Shown here: in pieces, positions 22,291 through 33,610 of the stretch
Numbering within the stretch: the first letter of the stretch is position 1
How the letters are laid out: each line of letters begins with the position of its first letter
The notes under the pieces: model-generated
Told to the model about the DNA's origin: nothing
Databases searched by the model: none
The model's input: the letters and a program-made list of their open reading frames with translations, nothing else
NCBI GenBank assembly: GCA_030770535.1
Contig: JASVEC010000001.1
Location: 2,046,001 to 2,110,000, forward strand
Length of the DNA: 64,000 nt
DNA from: Batkoa obscura
Taxonomy: Eukaryota; Entomophthoromycota; Entomophthoromycetes; Entomophthorales; Batkoaceae
Direction: 5' to 3'
Program-made: the position numbers and the translations under genes

Positions 22291-25200
22291 TTAAACTGGA
22301 GCTAAGAAACCAGTGCCAACCCAGTGTTGAATATACTTAGATAACAAGACATGATCTACAGCAGGACAAGTTTTTATAGACTCAGACAATTTAACAGTAT
22401 TTTCTGTAAGCATATGGAATGAGTGAGTTTCATTTGTCAAAACTTCTTGGAAAAAGTCAGTTAATGATGCTAATGGGTTAACATCGACATCCATATAAGT
22501 TGGATTATTCTTCAACTCATTAATAAAATGAGTATTTTCAACTACTGAAAATTCGATCCCGCTTTTAGCTAAAGCTTCAATCACTTGGTCCCAAGGGAAT
22601 ACTCTGGGGTTAACAATATGTGAGATTGTGTTCTTATGATTATTCTTTGGGTTGAAGTAAATCTCTACCATACCATTAGCAGCGTAATCAACGGGGATCC
22701 AAGATACTCCTTCACTGACCTTTTCTGGTATCATTTTCATCACTTGAGAGCCTTTGATCATCAAAGGCATGTGTTCTTTAGTATTCCAAACACCATTAGA
22801 AATATCTCCAGAGATTTGACCTACTCTATAAATATCTAAATCAAAGTCATAATACCCACTCCAATTAAAACATATTTGTTCACTTAACAATTTAGATAAG
22901 TTATAGCCATTACATGCGCTTGCCTAAATAAAAATTTAGTAATTCAATACATAAAATTCATAAAAACTTACATTTTTTAACTTAGTACCAAGTGGTTTTT
23001 CATCAATATCAACGGTTTCGATTACTGGGAAAGTAGCACCAACGGTAGAAGTGAAATTGAAAGCCGCTTTTTTAGAACTGATAGCACATAATCTTAATAA
23101 ATTAACTGTACTTTGGATACAATCTTTAAAGTCTAATACTCCCTTTAAAAAGTCCATCTTCCAAGCTACATGATAAACAACGTTTACATTTTGTTGAATT
23201 TGTTCGAATTGTTCAGTATTTAAACCCAAGTTGACATCTTCATTGTTGTATGGCAGCGCTTCAATTTTATCATATTGCTGCTGTGTTAACTCAATCTTTT
23301 TGTCTTTAAAGCTGTCTTGGATACGCCTAGTACTCTGTTCGCTAGTCTTGGCCCTTACCATAGCATATACTTTAGTCACATCATCACGTTGTACTAAACT
23401 ATTTACAATAAATGAACCAAGAGAGCCATTGGCTCCAGTAACTAAAACGTATTTACTATCATTTTGAGTAATAGATTTTTTGTTGGTGGGTAATGTAGTA
23501 TCTACTTTATATTCTTCTAATAAATCATCTGCTAATTTTTGATAATAAGATAAAGGTTGAACGTCACTATTTTTAGTATCTGATTTATCACTTCTACTGT
23601 CTAATAAATAATTGACTAATTTATTAGCAGTGTCATGTTCATATAAATCATTGACTCTAACTTTATAGCCTTTTTTAATTAATGTGTTACGGAACTTGAC
23701 AGCAGATAAAGAATCTAAGCCGTTATCAAAGAACTTATCATCCATATCAATATGTTTGTTAGTTATAGATTGAAAAATTGATGGAATTAAATTGATCAAA
23801 CTATCACTCTCTTTTAATTCGATACCTTCATCTTGATTAATACCAACATCTTCACTTTCAAATTGTTTATAAACTTGTTCAATTTCTTCTTTAAATACAA
23901 CTTCACTTTTTTTACGAATCACATTTCCTTTAGCAGTAACCTCAAACCCTTTATCCATTTCAAGAGGTAAAATAGCAACTAAATCAGTTAATACTCTAGA
24001 ATGAGAAGGACAATCCTGGTTGGCTTTCTCAATCTGTTCAAAGATAGAGTTATGGACTTTAAGCAATGGAATCTTTTTAATATTATCATAGTTTAATGAA
24101 ATTAAACAACAGTTGTTTAGCTTTCCTCTTCCATAAACTAAACATTTATCAACATAAGGACAATCCATGATCGTTTGTTCAATGGGGACTGGGTTTGTTT
24201 TTTCACCTGTTAAGTGGATAATGGTATCATTACATCTACCAATCACTTCTGCCTTTAATTCATGCCTCTCTTCATTATATTCGATAATTTTATAAACATC
24301 TCCAATATTATATACTGTATCATTTGGATCCTTAATTACCCAACTAGATAAAATTGATTCATTTTTATCAATCACAATCTCACATGTATTTTCTACCTCA
24401 TCTCTGTTCACAATACTATAATTAACATGATTATTGAAGATGAGTACATTATAATCTTTAGTAAGTGATTCAATAGAACTATACGCGATACATCCGATTT
24501 CAGTAGCGCCGTAGGAAGATTGAACTTTGATATTATGGTTTACATACTCATCCCCCACTTCTTTAGGAATGGGTGCTCCACCACTTTGAATTACATTCAA
24601 TTTACTCAAAACTCTCCAAGCCTTGTTGTCATCATCGCAATGCTCTTTCATCTGTTTCAATAGATAAGGGAGCATGATTAAGTAAGTAGCATTATATGTT
24701 TGAATGTCTTCCAATACCATGGTAGGATTTTGATTAGATCTAGGTAATCCAATACTACTGGTATTAAAAAATGCACGCACAATTAAAGATAAACCATAAA
24801 TGTGAAAGAAAGGAGCGCATATTAACCCTAAGCCAAAAAAGTTGGTAACATCTTGTACTTTACGTTCATTGACAATAATACGATTGAAATAAGTGTTGGA
24901 CAAATAATTTAGTTTAGGAGCAGCAGTGGAACCAGAAGAATGAATGATTTGAACAATATGGTCTTTAACTTGATCTTCATTAAGTTTGATTAATGGCTCT
25001 ACAGATTCATACTTTATGGTAGCATAGTCACTCAACTTGATTAAAGGTAGAATTTTTAATTCTGGATATTCTTTTAAACATTGTTCAGCATCGTGTTTTA
25101 AGTGCTCATCATAAAACAAATAATCACACTTTGCTTCTTTTAATAAATGAACTAAGATAGGGACCGAATTACGTGGTGATAAGGCTAAAGGGGTTAAATT

Positions 25201-25485
25201 CAATTGCATTAAAGCGAAAAGATTGATAATATAATGTTGATCACTATTACTAAGGAATCCAACGGAACAGAATCCTTTATCATTAACATTTACTTTATCA
25301 ATGACACCTTTGAATTTATTACTAACATGATTTACACAGTTTCGAAAGTTAGAATAACTTAAATTTATCAATTGATCCTCTTGATAAAATTTTAAAATAC
25401 AGTTATCTTTAGTTTCTTCACCACTATTTTGATCTAAAATATCTAACAATCTTATACTTGAAATATCTACAATTTTTCCACTCAT
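22291..25485 (-). CDS. NRPS-like carboxylic acid reductase (adenylation-carrier-reductase)
   Basis: Two exons (25485-22972 and 22923-22291; 48-nt intron) encode 1048 aa. Residues ~20-500 are an AMP-forming adenylation domain: IIHSSGSTAAPK (P-loop-like core), SYGATEIG and the YNIGDVY motif. A carrier domain follows, with FFDNGLDSLSAVKF, whose serine (~590) takes the phosphopantetheine arm. The C-terminal third is a NAD(P)H thioester reductase: VLVTGANGSLGSF near 685, NGYNLSKLLSEQI with Tyr/Lys of the SDR active site, and RVGQISG. The order A-T-R equals Lys2-type and fungal aryl/alkyl acid reductases, which turn an acid into an aldehyde. The N-terminal ~200-residue extension of Lys2 is absent, so a secondary-metabolism reductase is likelier than lysine biosynthesis. 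The substrate is unknown. No cluster partners lie nearby. Confidence 0.88.
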
Positions 25486-27089
25486 TATTAAATTATATAT
25501 TAAGTTAATTATTTAATTGTACTCTTATTGATTTTTTATCTCTTTTATACTTTTTGATTCAACAGTTATGGTTACTAAGGACTAATTATCCTAGCTTTAT
25601 ACTTTATACTATTTGTAAATTATAATGTCATTCTAAAATAAGCATTTTAATAGTAAAATGTATATTTCTACTATAACTATATAAATTTCAATTAATTACC
25701 TTGTTTTCCCTTTAATTAAACATAAATACAATATTAGCCTAAAATTATATAGGAGTAAGGGTAAACGTTTTATCTTTTTTAAAATATTTAAACATTTTGA
25801 TGATTTCAATATTTTTTAACTGATATCTACTATTACTGTTTTGCCAGCTTATTTTTATTAATATTATTTTAAAAAATAAATTAATGCAGTAATAAAATAT
25901 TTGATTTCATAAATCAATTAGCTTTGGTTAATAATTACTAAATTAAACTTATGAAAGTTTTAAAATTCTGGAAGTAAACAGGCCTTTCATTAATCTTAAT
26001 ATAGTCTTCTTTTCATTTGTCTATGAACTCATTATCCATTAGCAAATGTAAGATTGTAAAATTTTGTTTACATATTTTATTCATTCATACAAATAACGCA
26101 ACTTAAGTTGGAATTTAAGTTTGCTATTTATTTTAAAAGATTATTTATGACTGATGGGTTGCGTTTAAAAAACATTCAACTTCTATTTTCATTAAAGTCT
26201 TTTATTCTTAATAAAATAATGACTTGAGTAAATAAATGATTAAACAATATATTATTTTTAGACTGTAACCCATATTTTATTTAATAAACAATAGTTTGAA
26301 GACTAAGTAAACAACTCAAATAGAGTAACAAACGTCTAAGTAAATTAATTAAATTAATGACAATAAACGAGCCTCAACTTTATTTAGCCTAAAAGATTCA
26401 ACTAACATTCTAGAGAAGTTTAGAAAGTGCGAGGCTTTACAAGGCTGGGACTATGGAGATTAATAATTAAATAAGAATTTATCGATTTTTTTATACTTTA
26501 TTAAGATTAATTTCCACTAGAGCCATAAATCATTTGTTTAGTTATATAAATAGCTTATTCAACAATATAACATATCGGATAAAGATGAGGGTTATTTGAG
26601 GGTTTTTTCATTGCAAATGACATTTGTCAATATTTGTATGATATATATTAGTTATAACATTATAAAAGAATATGACAATTAATAGATAAATTCTAGTTTA
26701 ATAAATAAATGAACAGTGTGGATGTGTTTCAAGAATAAATAATATATTTTATTCTACAAAATAATGATAATAATAACTTAATCTCAAATATTATAAACTA
26801 ATAAATAAAATAAACTATTAGTTTTATTATTTATTGACTCATAAACTATTATTATACATAATATTAATTTTTTTAATTGATAGATGATGTATATATAGAT
26901 TATCTTTTGATTTAATTAAGTAGACTAGTTATTTAATTATTAGCCTACATTGTTTAGTTATTATTGATAACTAATCTTATATTTATTTTTAACAAATATA
27001 AAAACACGTATAATAATAATAAATCCTTATCAAATCTAGTTTATTAGTAAGCAATTTATAATAAAATAATTATTTATTAGAAATTAAGC

Positions 27090-27213
27090 ATATAGGGATG
27101 TATTTTTGTATTTTTGTATTTTTGTATTTGAGAATTTTATTAACAATCTTTCCACTCAAATAGCGCTTAAAAGATGAAAAAAGTGATGAAGCCAAAAAAA
27201 ACATCCCCATATA
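27090..27213 (-). mobile_element. MITE copy 8 (inverted, lengthened)
   Basis: Reverse orientation: starts TATAGGGATGTATTT and ends ACATCCCCATATA. It is ~15 bp longer than its relatives because a TTTTTGTA unit is repeated three times in the A/T-rich half, which looks like replication slippage. Confidence 0.85.
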
Positions 27214-27977
27214 TAGATTAGTAGCTTAAATTGGAAGTAATGTATGATCCTTAATTATTTTAGATGTTTAAATGTTTATTTCATATGTAGGATTAGTATC
27301 TTCATGATAGGTAAAATGAATATCAAATAATAAATAATGAATAAATGTTAAAAAATAGTTCAAAATAAAGATAAGTATTAATTAATAGAAATTTACTATT
27401 TTTAGTAATTTTTTTAATCTTTTTTATATTTTTGTTAATAATCTGATAAACAATAATAAGATTAATAAAATATTAAATAAAACAAACTCATTAAAGCAAT
27501 ACTTTATTCAATATCAAATTATCGGATCATAGCACGGATTTTGAATTATTAACTCATCAACTACCAATAGATTTCCTAACGTCATAGTTAATTTAACTCA
27601 AATCGGATTATGGACTATAAGCTAAAATTGTAATAAATCTCCAACTGTTCTTAGATTTAATTGACTTTTTAATTTTTTTTCTAATATAAAATAGAAATTT
27701 GCTAAATATAGTAAATTTTTAATATTAATATTTATGATGTAATGACACAACAATAAAAATTAATGAAAAATAGCATATAAATCAACCAACTAAATTACTT
27801 CTCTATTGTATTATCAATGTTATCGGATTATGGCTTAAGTAGAATTATTAACTTATCAATTTCAATAAGAAAATTTCTAGCATCATAGTTATTATTTTAA
27901 TATTGAATCATAGATTGGTATTTAAGTTGTAATATTCTTCAACAGTCCCAGTTTCAATCAAGTTTTTGAAGTTGGAC

Positions 27978-28084
27978 ATATAGGGATGTATTTTTGTATA
28001 TAAGAATTTTAATAACAATTTTTCCACTCAAATAGCGCTTGAAAGATGGAAAAATTAATGAAACCAAAAGAACATCCTCATATA
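27978..28084 (-). mobile_element. MITE copy 9 (inverted)
   Basis: Reverse orientation, with ATATAGGGATGTATTT left, ACATCCTCATATA right and centre TCAAATAGCGCTTGAAAG. Confidence 0.85.
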
Positions 28085-28129
28085 TTCAGTATCGATAAAA
28101 CATTTATAAAATATAAATTTAGTCTCAAT

Positions 28130-28830
28130 AACTTTTACAAGGTAAATCATTTCGTCAGCTTTGTCAAATCCTTTTAAAGATTGCTTATAATATTATTACA
28201 TACTGCTCCAATGATTTCACTAGCAATCTTTCATTCCTCGTATATTGCTTTAACACCAATATCTTTTAAATGCTTATCTTCATCAACTAATATCACTTTA
28301 TTATGTTTTTCGATATTATACTTTGTAGCAGATTTTACAATATTAAAATAAATCTCAAGATTATAATCCTTACAGGATCTCAACAATGCGGGCACTCATT
28401 AAATCTCAATTGATTCAATAAAAAATTAACAAAGCTATTTTTATTTGATTCTAATGTATCAAACATCATCTTTTGATTTTTTTGAACTAGTTTAAGGTAT
28501 TTAATCATTGATTTCTCTTTCCTTGTGTAATGGTCGTTTATTTCCCTAGTTGTTTCTTAGTTTTTATATAAAAAATAGAATGTAATAACATTATGTGTTC
28601 CGCTTCCATTATCAAACCATTTACTTCTTCTTTTAAATCCTATTTTTAAGTTTTCAACATCTTGTCTACGAAATTGACTTGTGTATTATGGAATTCAAAC
28701 TCCATCTTTTAATACTACTCTCACTGTTCACTTTGGTCTAATACGAAAATGATATAAACCATGGGATACTGAAGGGAGTTTACCAAGTTGAGTGATGCCA
28801 GTTAAAAACATCATTAAGGCTTATTTTTTC
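28130..28830 (-). pseudogene. unidentified coding-like relic
   Basis: Minus-strand frames read like protein over ~700 bp but are interrupted. Pieces include SKWFDNGSGTHNVITFYFLY, KSMIKYLKLVQKNQKMMFDT, NSFVNFLLNQLRFNECPHC and NKVILVDEDKHLKDIGVKAI. The Lys-rich helical pieces and CPHC are not enough to name a family. It is probably a dead gene, either host or transposon-derived. Confidence 0.35.
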
Positions 28831-29294
28831 TGTTATTCAAAATTAACTAGTAAAATTGAACTATCTCTGCTCTAGAAATCGATTTCCTAAAGAAAATTAT
28901 AATCGTCATTCTCATACTCTTTGTACCTGATTATTTCTTTTGCAATAAATCAAAGCTGGAAAAAGCAAAACCTTGGTTTAAATTAGTCCTTATCTGAAAA
29001 AACGCAATAACATAGTCATTATATAGGGAGCCCCTTACTCCTTGAATTACCTGTGTGTTTATAAACTGAAATTTAAAATGATGATAATAAACATGGCCAT
29101 ATTTTAAACAAACGATTATTTAATAAACTTGAATACAATATTAAATGTGACTTAATGTTGTATATCTAATCATGTTTTAAGATTATACAAATCTACAAAG
29201 GAAACAAAATGCTTAAATAAAAATAAAATATATGTAAAATTCAAAGAATGCCAAAGTTGATAAATATTTTTTATTTAAATGTTACAATTAGAAA

Positions 29295-29390
29295 TATATG
29301 ATGATATTTTTTTTGGTTTCATCACTTTTTCCATTTTTTAAGCACTATTTAAGCGGAAAAATTGTTAAACAAAAAAATACATCCCCATAT
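29295..29390 (+). mobile_element. MITE copy 10 (short form)
   Basis: 95-bp version lacking about 11 bp right of the centre (AAAATTGTTAAACAAAAAAA joins directly). It faces copy 11, which has the same deletion, across a 30-bp spacer. Confidence 0.85.
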
Positions 29391-29420
29391 CATAAGACTA
29401 AAGTCATAAAAAAGGATATA

Positions 29421-29515
29421 ATATGGGGATGTATTTTTTTGTTTAACAATTTTTCCGCTTAAATAGTGCTTAAAAAATGGAAAAAGTGATGAAACCAAAA
29501 AAAAAATCCTCATAT
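29421..29515 (-). mobile_element. MITE copy 11 (short form, inverted)
   Basis: Reverse complement of copy 10 with the same ~11-bp deletion and nearly identical sequence. The two together form a ~220-bp palindrome. Confidence 0.85.
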
Positions 29516-30350
29516 ATTAAATTCATAAAATAAAGAACACGTAATTTAAATTCAAAATATTAAAATAAAATAATGATTTTGAGATTTTAGATAAATCTTA
29601 CTACTGAAAATTCATACTTATTAAATCAATCAGCAATATATACTAAGATTATGTGCCCTGCTTATCTCTATTACCTTCGCTACTCAAACTATTGCCTAAA
29701 CACTTATCTGGGAAGCTAACTTCTTATCTTTCAATATAAATTTAAGGATTGAAAATCAAATATCAAAACTTTTTTGCTTTTACCTAATTATTAAGTATTT
29801 AAATCATCAAACGTGAATTTGAATGTTAATATTAATGGTAGAGATTAGGAATTAATTTTCAAACAATACTTATCAACTAGTAAGAAATAGTAATATAATC
29901 GTTAATTATAAAGAAATATAAAAGAAAAGAAAAAAAAATTTAATTGTAATTTCTGTATGACAATAAGATAATAAAACCTATATTTATTTTAAAAAATGAT
30001 TGTTTTTGAAAAGAAAATTTTCAATCTTTTAATTAGCCTTTTTGGGACAAATCAATTTAAAATGTAGCAACGGAGTTGGATACTTTTGTAAAATCTATAT
30101 GTTTGGAACTGATATAAACGATAATATAATGATGCTTGATAATGTAATAATAGTGATAAAATATTTTTAAGGTGAATAACAAAATAATAACTGTTTAGAA
30201 ATAACGAAAAATTATATATTCAATTTTAGAATAAAGTGAAATATAACATAGTAGTTGTAGTTAACATTAGGAAAATTATATTGAGTTAAAGCTATGATAA
30301 AAATATACAACGCTATTGAATTGGTGTAATAAAAAATAGTAATCATTGAG

Positions 30351-30358
30351 TATAAAAG
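30351..30358 (+). promoter_or_regulatory. TATA box of the 30436 gene
   Basis: TATAAAAG lies 78-85 bp upstream of the ATG. Further upstream, 30278-30325 resembles 31528-31575 in front of the 31688 copy (shared TTAAAGCTATGATAAAA-like block), so the two promoters are duplicates. Confidence 0.5.
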
Positions 30359-30435
30359 GGGAACTAAGAAAATCTTCTAAAATTATCAAATAAAAATTAC
30401 TACTTATTAAATACTACCTATTAAACAAATCAATA

Positions 30436-30684
30436 ATGAATACTAAATTAATTGCTCTTTTTATTGCCACCATCTTTGCTGCTCCAGCCATTGTTCGAGA
30501 TAAGGATGATTTTGGTGTTTCTGATTTCTTTGATGTCTTGTCTAAAGGATTAGCAGAGCAACCAGGTACAACTCCAGCGCCAGTCGATCCACCAGCTGCT
30601 AATCCACCAGTCGCTAACCCTCCAGTCGCTAGCCCTCCAGTCGCTAATCCACCACCGCTTGCTCCTCCAGTCGCTAAGCCTTAA
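30436..30684 (+). CDS. small secreted proline-rich repeat protein
   Basis: An 82-aa protein with leader MNTKLIALFIATIFAAPAIV, an acidic spacer (RDKDDFGVSDFFD) and a helix VLSKGLAEQ. The C-terminal half is made of tandem five-residue units (PPVAN / PPVAS), visible in DNA as near-identical 15-bp repeats. It is paralogous to the genes at 4419 and 31688. A canonical TATA box supports expression. The repeats should change length easily between strains. Function unknown; secretion is inferred from the leader. Confidence 0.7.
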   Translation: MNTKLIALFIATIFAAPAIVRDKDDFGVSDFFDVLSKGLAEQPGTTPAPVDPPAANPPVANPPVASPPVANPPPLAPPVAKP

Positions 30685-30815
30685 AGGAATAAACTCTTAT
30701 TACTTCATATATGTTATTATCCATAATAAACATAAAAATCCAACTAAAGTTTAATAAATAATTCAATTATGATTTTTAATTCAATAATGTAATAAACAAT
30801 AATTTAGCAACTAAC

Positions 30816-30921
30816 ATATGAGGGTGTTTTTTTGGCTTCATCACTTTTTCAATTTTTTAAGCGCTATTTGAGTGGAAAAATTGTTAATAAAATTCTTAAA
30901 CAAAAAAATACATCTTTATAT
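30816..30921 (+). mobile_element. MITE copy 12
   Basis: Left end CATATGAGGGTGT, right end ACATCTTTATA, centre AAGCGCTATTTGAGTGG. It lies 131 bp downstream of the secreted proline-rich gene. Confidence 0.85.
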
Positions 30922-30971
30922 TTTAAAATATACTTTTAATTTATCGATAAAAATTTAATAAGACTAATGTG

Positions 30972-31265
30972 TTATTGTATCAATGTATGATGCTCAAACA
31001 ACTTCCAATATTTAAGCATTAAAAGTAGGCTATTAACATCTACTGCGGTAATGCTATCTTTTTTGATGTTTGGTATGGTGGTGACGGTGGTATGTATTAA
31101 GGTTAAAGGATTAGGCTGAAAAAATGGTGACAGTAAAGGGCAAAGCAGTGAAAAGAATGGTGGTAATATTATAAGTAATAAACAGGGTTTAATCCCACCG
31201 CTAACAGATGAAACAGGTATAGCAAAAATGGTACCAATAGAAAGAACAAATAACTTAATGTTTAT
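30972..31265 (-). pseudogene. secreted-peptide copy (subfamily b) lacking a start codon
   Basis: A 97-codon frame is open throughout and begins with ATA where ATG is expected: INIKLFVLSIGTIFAIPVSS, then SGGIKPCLLLIILPPFFSLL, and ends in a KKDSITAVDVNSLLLMLKYW-type tail. The leader fits the small secreted family, and the tail matches KADATKVNVNNLLLLLKH beside the 3995 frame. Loss of ATG with an otherwise intact frame suggests recent inactivation, or initiation at a non-ATG codon. Confidence 0.5.
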
Positions 31266-31687
31266 TATAGAAAAGTTAATGATTACAGTTTATCCTTTAA
31301 TAGTTCAAACAGTCTTTTTTTGCGCCTCAAGAGTGAAATACAAGCAAAATTTTTATTGACAATAAACCCGATAGCTATGAAGTGGAATTTTACTAAAACT
31401 TCCCTTTAATGATTTTTATCAGAATCTTAAAAATAAATGCTTCAAAAATGAAAGTATTTTGAAGTTTAAAGGGTGTTAAAGTAGAAATTAAAGTTACCTA
31501 TTTAAAAATAAGTTAAGATTAAGAATACAATATTGGGCTAAAGCTATAATAAAAGGGTATAACGGTATTAATTAATGAAATTAAGGGCACTAGATATTGT
31601 ATATAAAGTACTAAAATAAAATCATTGTTTTAACTTTTCGAATAATCATCATAGTAAAACTAATAACACCTATTAAAGTAAGCACAA

Positions 31688-31918
31688 ATGAAGACTAAAT
31701 TTAGTTGTTCTCGTTATTGCTATTACCTTTGCTGTACCAGTCACTGTCCAAGATGTAAGGATTTAAGCGCTTCTGAACCTATTGACATTTCTAAACCAAT
31801 TGATATTTTAATTAAAAAACTCAAAGAACATAAGAACAAAGCTTTAGCGCCATTTATACCCCCTATAGTTAATCCACCACCGCCCGCCCCTCCAGCTGCA
31901 GCTCCTCTTGCTACTTAA
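31688..31918 (+). pseudogene. secreted proline-rich protein gene, leader out of frame
   Basis: The C-terminal part reads SEPIDISKPIDILIKKLKEH and then a Pro/Ala tail (PPPPAPPAAAPLAT), clearly the family. In the same frame, however, the leader is nonsense (CSRYCYYLCCTSHCP). The expected leader LVVLVIAITFAVPVTVQD lies in the next frame, so one shift falls just after the fourth codon and a compensating one before SEPID. Either the copy is dead or the assembly has an error here. The promoter region is duplicated from the 30436 gene. Confidence 0.6.
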
Positions 31919-32135
31919 ACTTAAAATAATAATTTATTTATTATCCTCATATACTATTTTTACAATAAAATACTTAGATTTATATTGTTTTTATATATGA
32001 CAATTATCAATAATGACTTTAATTTAATAACTAGTTCAACAATATAATAAGTAAATTAATGAGTTAACAATAAATAATTTAAAAAGAAAATTTTTGATTT
32101 ATTTATTTATAAAAATCAAATCAAAGTAAATTGCC

Positions 32136-32242
32136 ATATGGGGATGTATTTTTATGTTTAAGAATTTTACTAACAATTTTTCCGCCCAAATAGCGCTTAA
32201 GAAACGGAAAAAGTGATGAAGCCAAAAAAGACACCCCCATAT
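32136..32242 (-). mobile_element. MITE copy 13 (inverted)
   Basis: Reverse orientation: ATATGGGGATGTATTTTT left, ACACCCCCATAT right, centre CAAATAGCGCTTAAGAAA. Confidence 0.88.
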
Positions 32243-32680
32243 TAGTTTAAATAAAAGGTAAAAAGTGATTAATAATATATTATCTACTGTAGGTAGCGGG
32301 AGGTGGTAATGAAAAAAATCGTGGATAGGTAGGAAATGGTAGGAAATATGTGTTTTGTATCTTGTAAGAAGGCTTTTACAATATAAGGAATCTTTTAGAT
32401 CTATAACCAACGCTTATATATATATTGAAACAGTGTATGATATGTGAATGGTTTATTCTTGAGTAAAATTTAACTACAGAAATCAAGAGAAAAATGAACA
32501 AGATTGCGATACAGTAAAGGACATTAAATTAAGGGAAGTGTTTCAAAGCTCATTTATCTTAGCGCTAAAAAGAAATGAATTGTGTTAACTAAATTAATAT
32601 TTTGTCTTAAATATATCAATCGAGGTATAAAATAGAAGTATACTAGTAAGATAAGGCAAAGTAACCTGATAATCAAGTAG

Positions 32681-32809
32681 CTAAAATTTTACATCTTCGA
32701 TTACTTCTCCTTCAAGTATGCCTAAATTCGTAATAATTTTACCTATACCTTTAAAAATAGCAATAATGGTAGTAATAATAAAAGCAAGGGGTTTAATTTT
32801 GTTATTAAT
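32681..32809 (-). pseudogene. faint secreted-peptide relic
   Basis: A 42-codon open frame starts INNKIKPLAFIITTIIAIF, alignable to MNTKLIALFIATIFA but with ATT in place of ATG. It lacks the proline tail. It is best read as a decayed leader of the secreted family and could be chance. Confidence 0.25.
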
Positions 32810-33610
32810 TGGTTTAATAGATAATGATTAGAATATTGATAACTGTTTTATAGTTTAAATGCTTTTGCCCTACTTTTTTATATTTAATAATAAATATCTC
32901 TTGTTATATTTATTTAACTATTATGTTCATTAATTATATTTTTAATTTAATATTATTATCTTAACACTAGTTATTATGTGACATTGGGACTTACTTTAAA
33001 ATAAAGATACATTTTAAATTTTTTTAACTTAATTATACTCATTGAAATTTGTAGTTTATGCATTAAAGTTGAAAATCAAATTAGATCATTTTTTAGTTAA
33101 AATGGTTCATTTGTTAATTTTAATTGATTCACTTTAAAATTAAACAAGTCAAAATATTTACAAAAAATGATAGAAAATGTCAATCAATGATTCAAATTTG
33201 GATAAAATAGATTAAAAAAGGCTACTACTTTTATAATTCTTTCAAATTAGATAATTCATGACTCTTGGTGTTGAAACTAAAGCAATTTTTATAAAAAATC
33301 TTTCTAAAAGGCTTAATTGCCAGAAAATTGAGTTAATATTTAAGCCACTTTTTTTAAGCTAAGGTCGTATTTAACTCCTAACAGTTAAACTACTCTTATA
33401 TTAATGAATTTGTATAATATTAATAAAAAAATAGAAAATGGCTATTTTTTAATAAAATATAAATTTGAAAACTTATTATCATTAATTTTATTAAAAAATT
33501 ATAAAAAATAATGAAACTCAAATTTAAAACTAATTAAAGTTTTAAATTGAGGGGTTTTTTAAACTTTCTCCAACTAAAATAATATTAAACCTGAAAATTC
33601 TATTATTCAT

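Larger units (their letters stand above)
25486..30435. other. 5-kb gene-poor, MITE-rich region
   Basis: No intact gene. It has four MITE copies (27090, 27978, 29295, 29421), two of them forming a palindrome, and an interrupted coding-like stretch on the minus strand at ~28.13-28.83 kb. The last 100 bp is the promoter of the 30436 gene. Confidence 0.55.
30685..31687. other. spacer between two peptide-gene copies
   Basis: It contains MITE copy 12 and a minus-strand subfamily-b copy without ATG (30972-31265). The last ~160 bp is a promoter duplicated from the 30436 gene. Confidence 0.5.
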
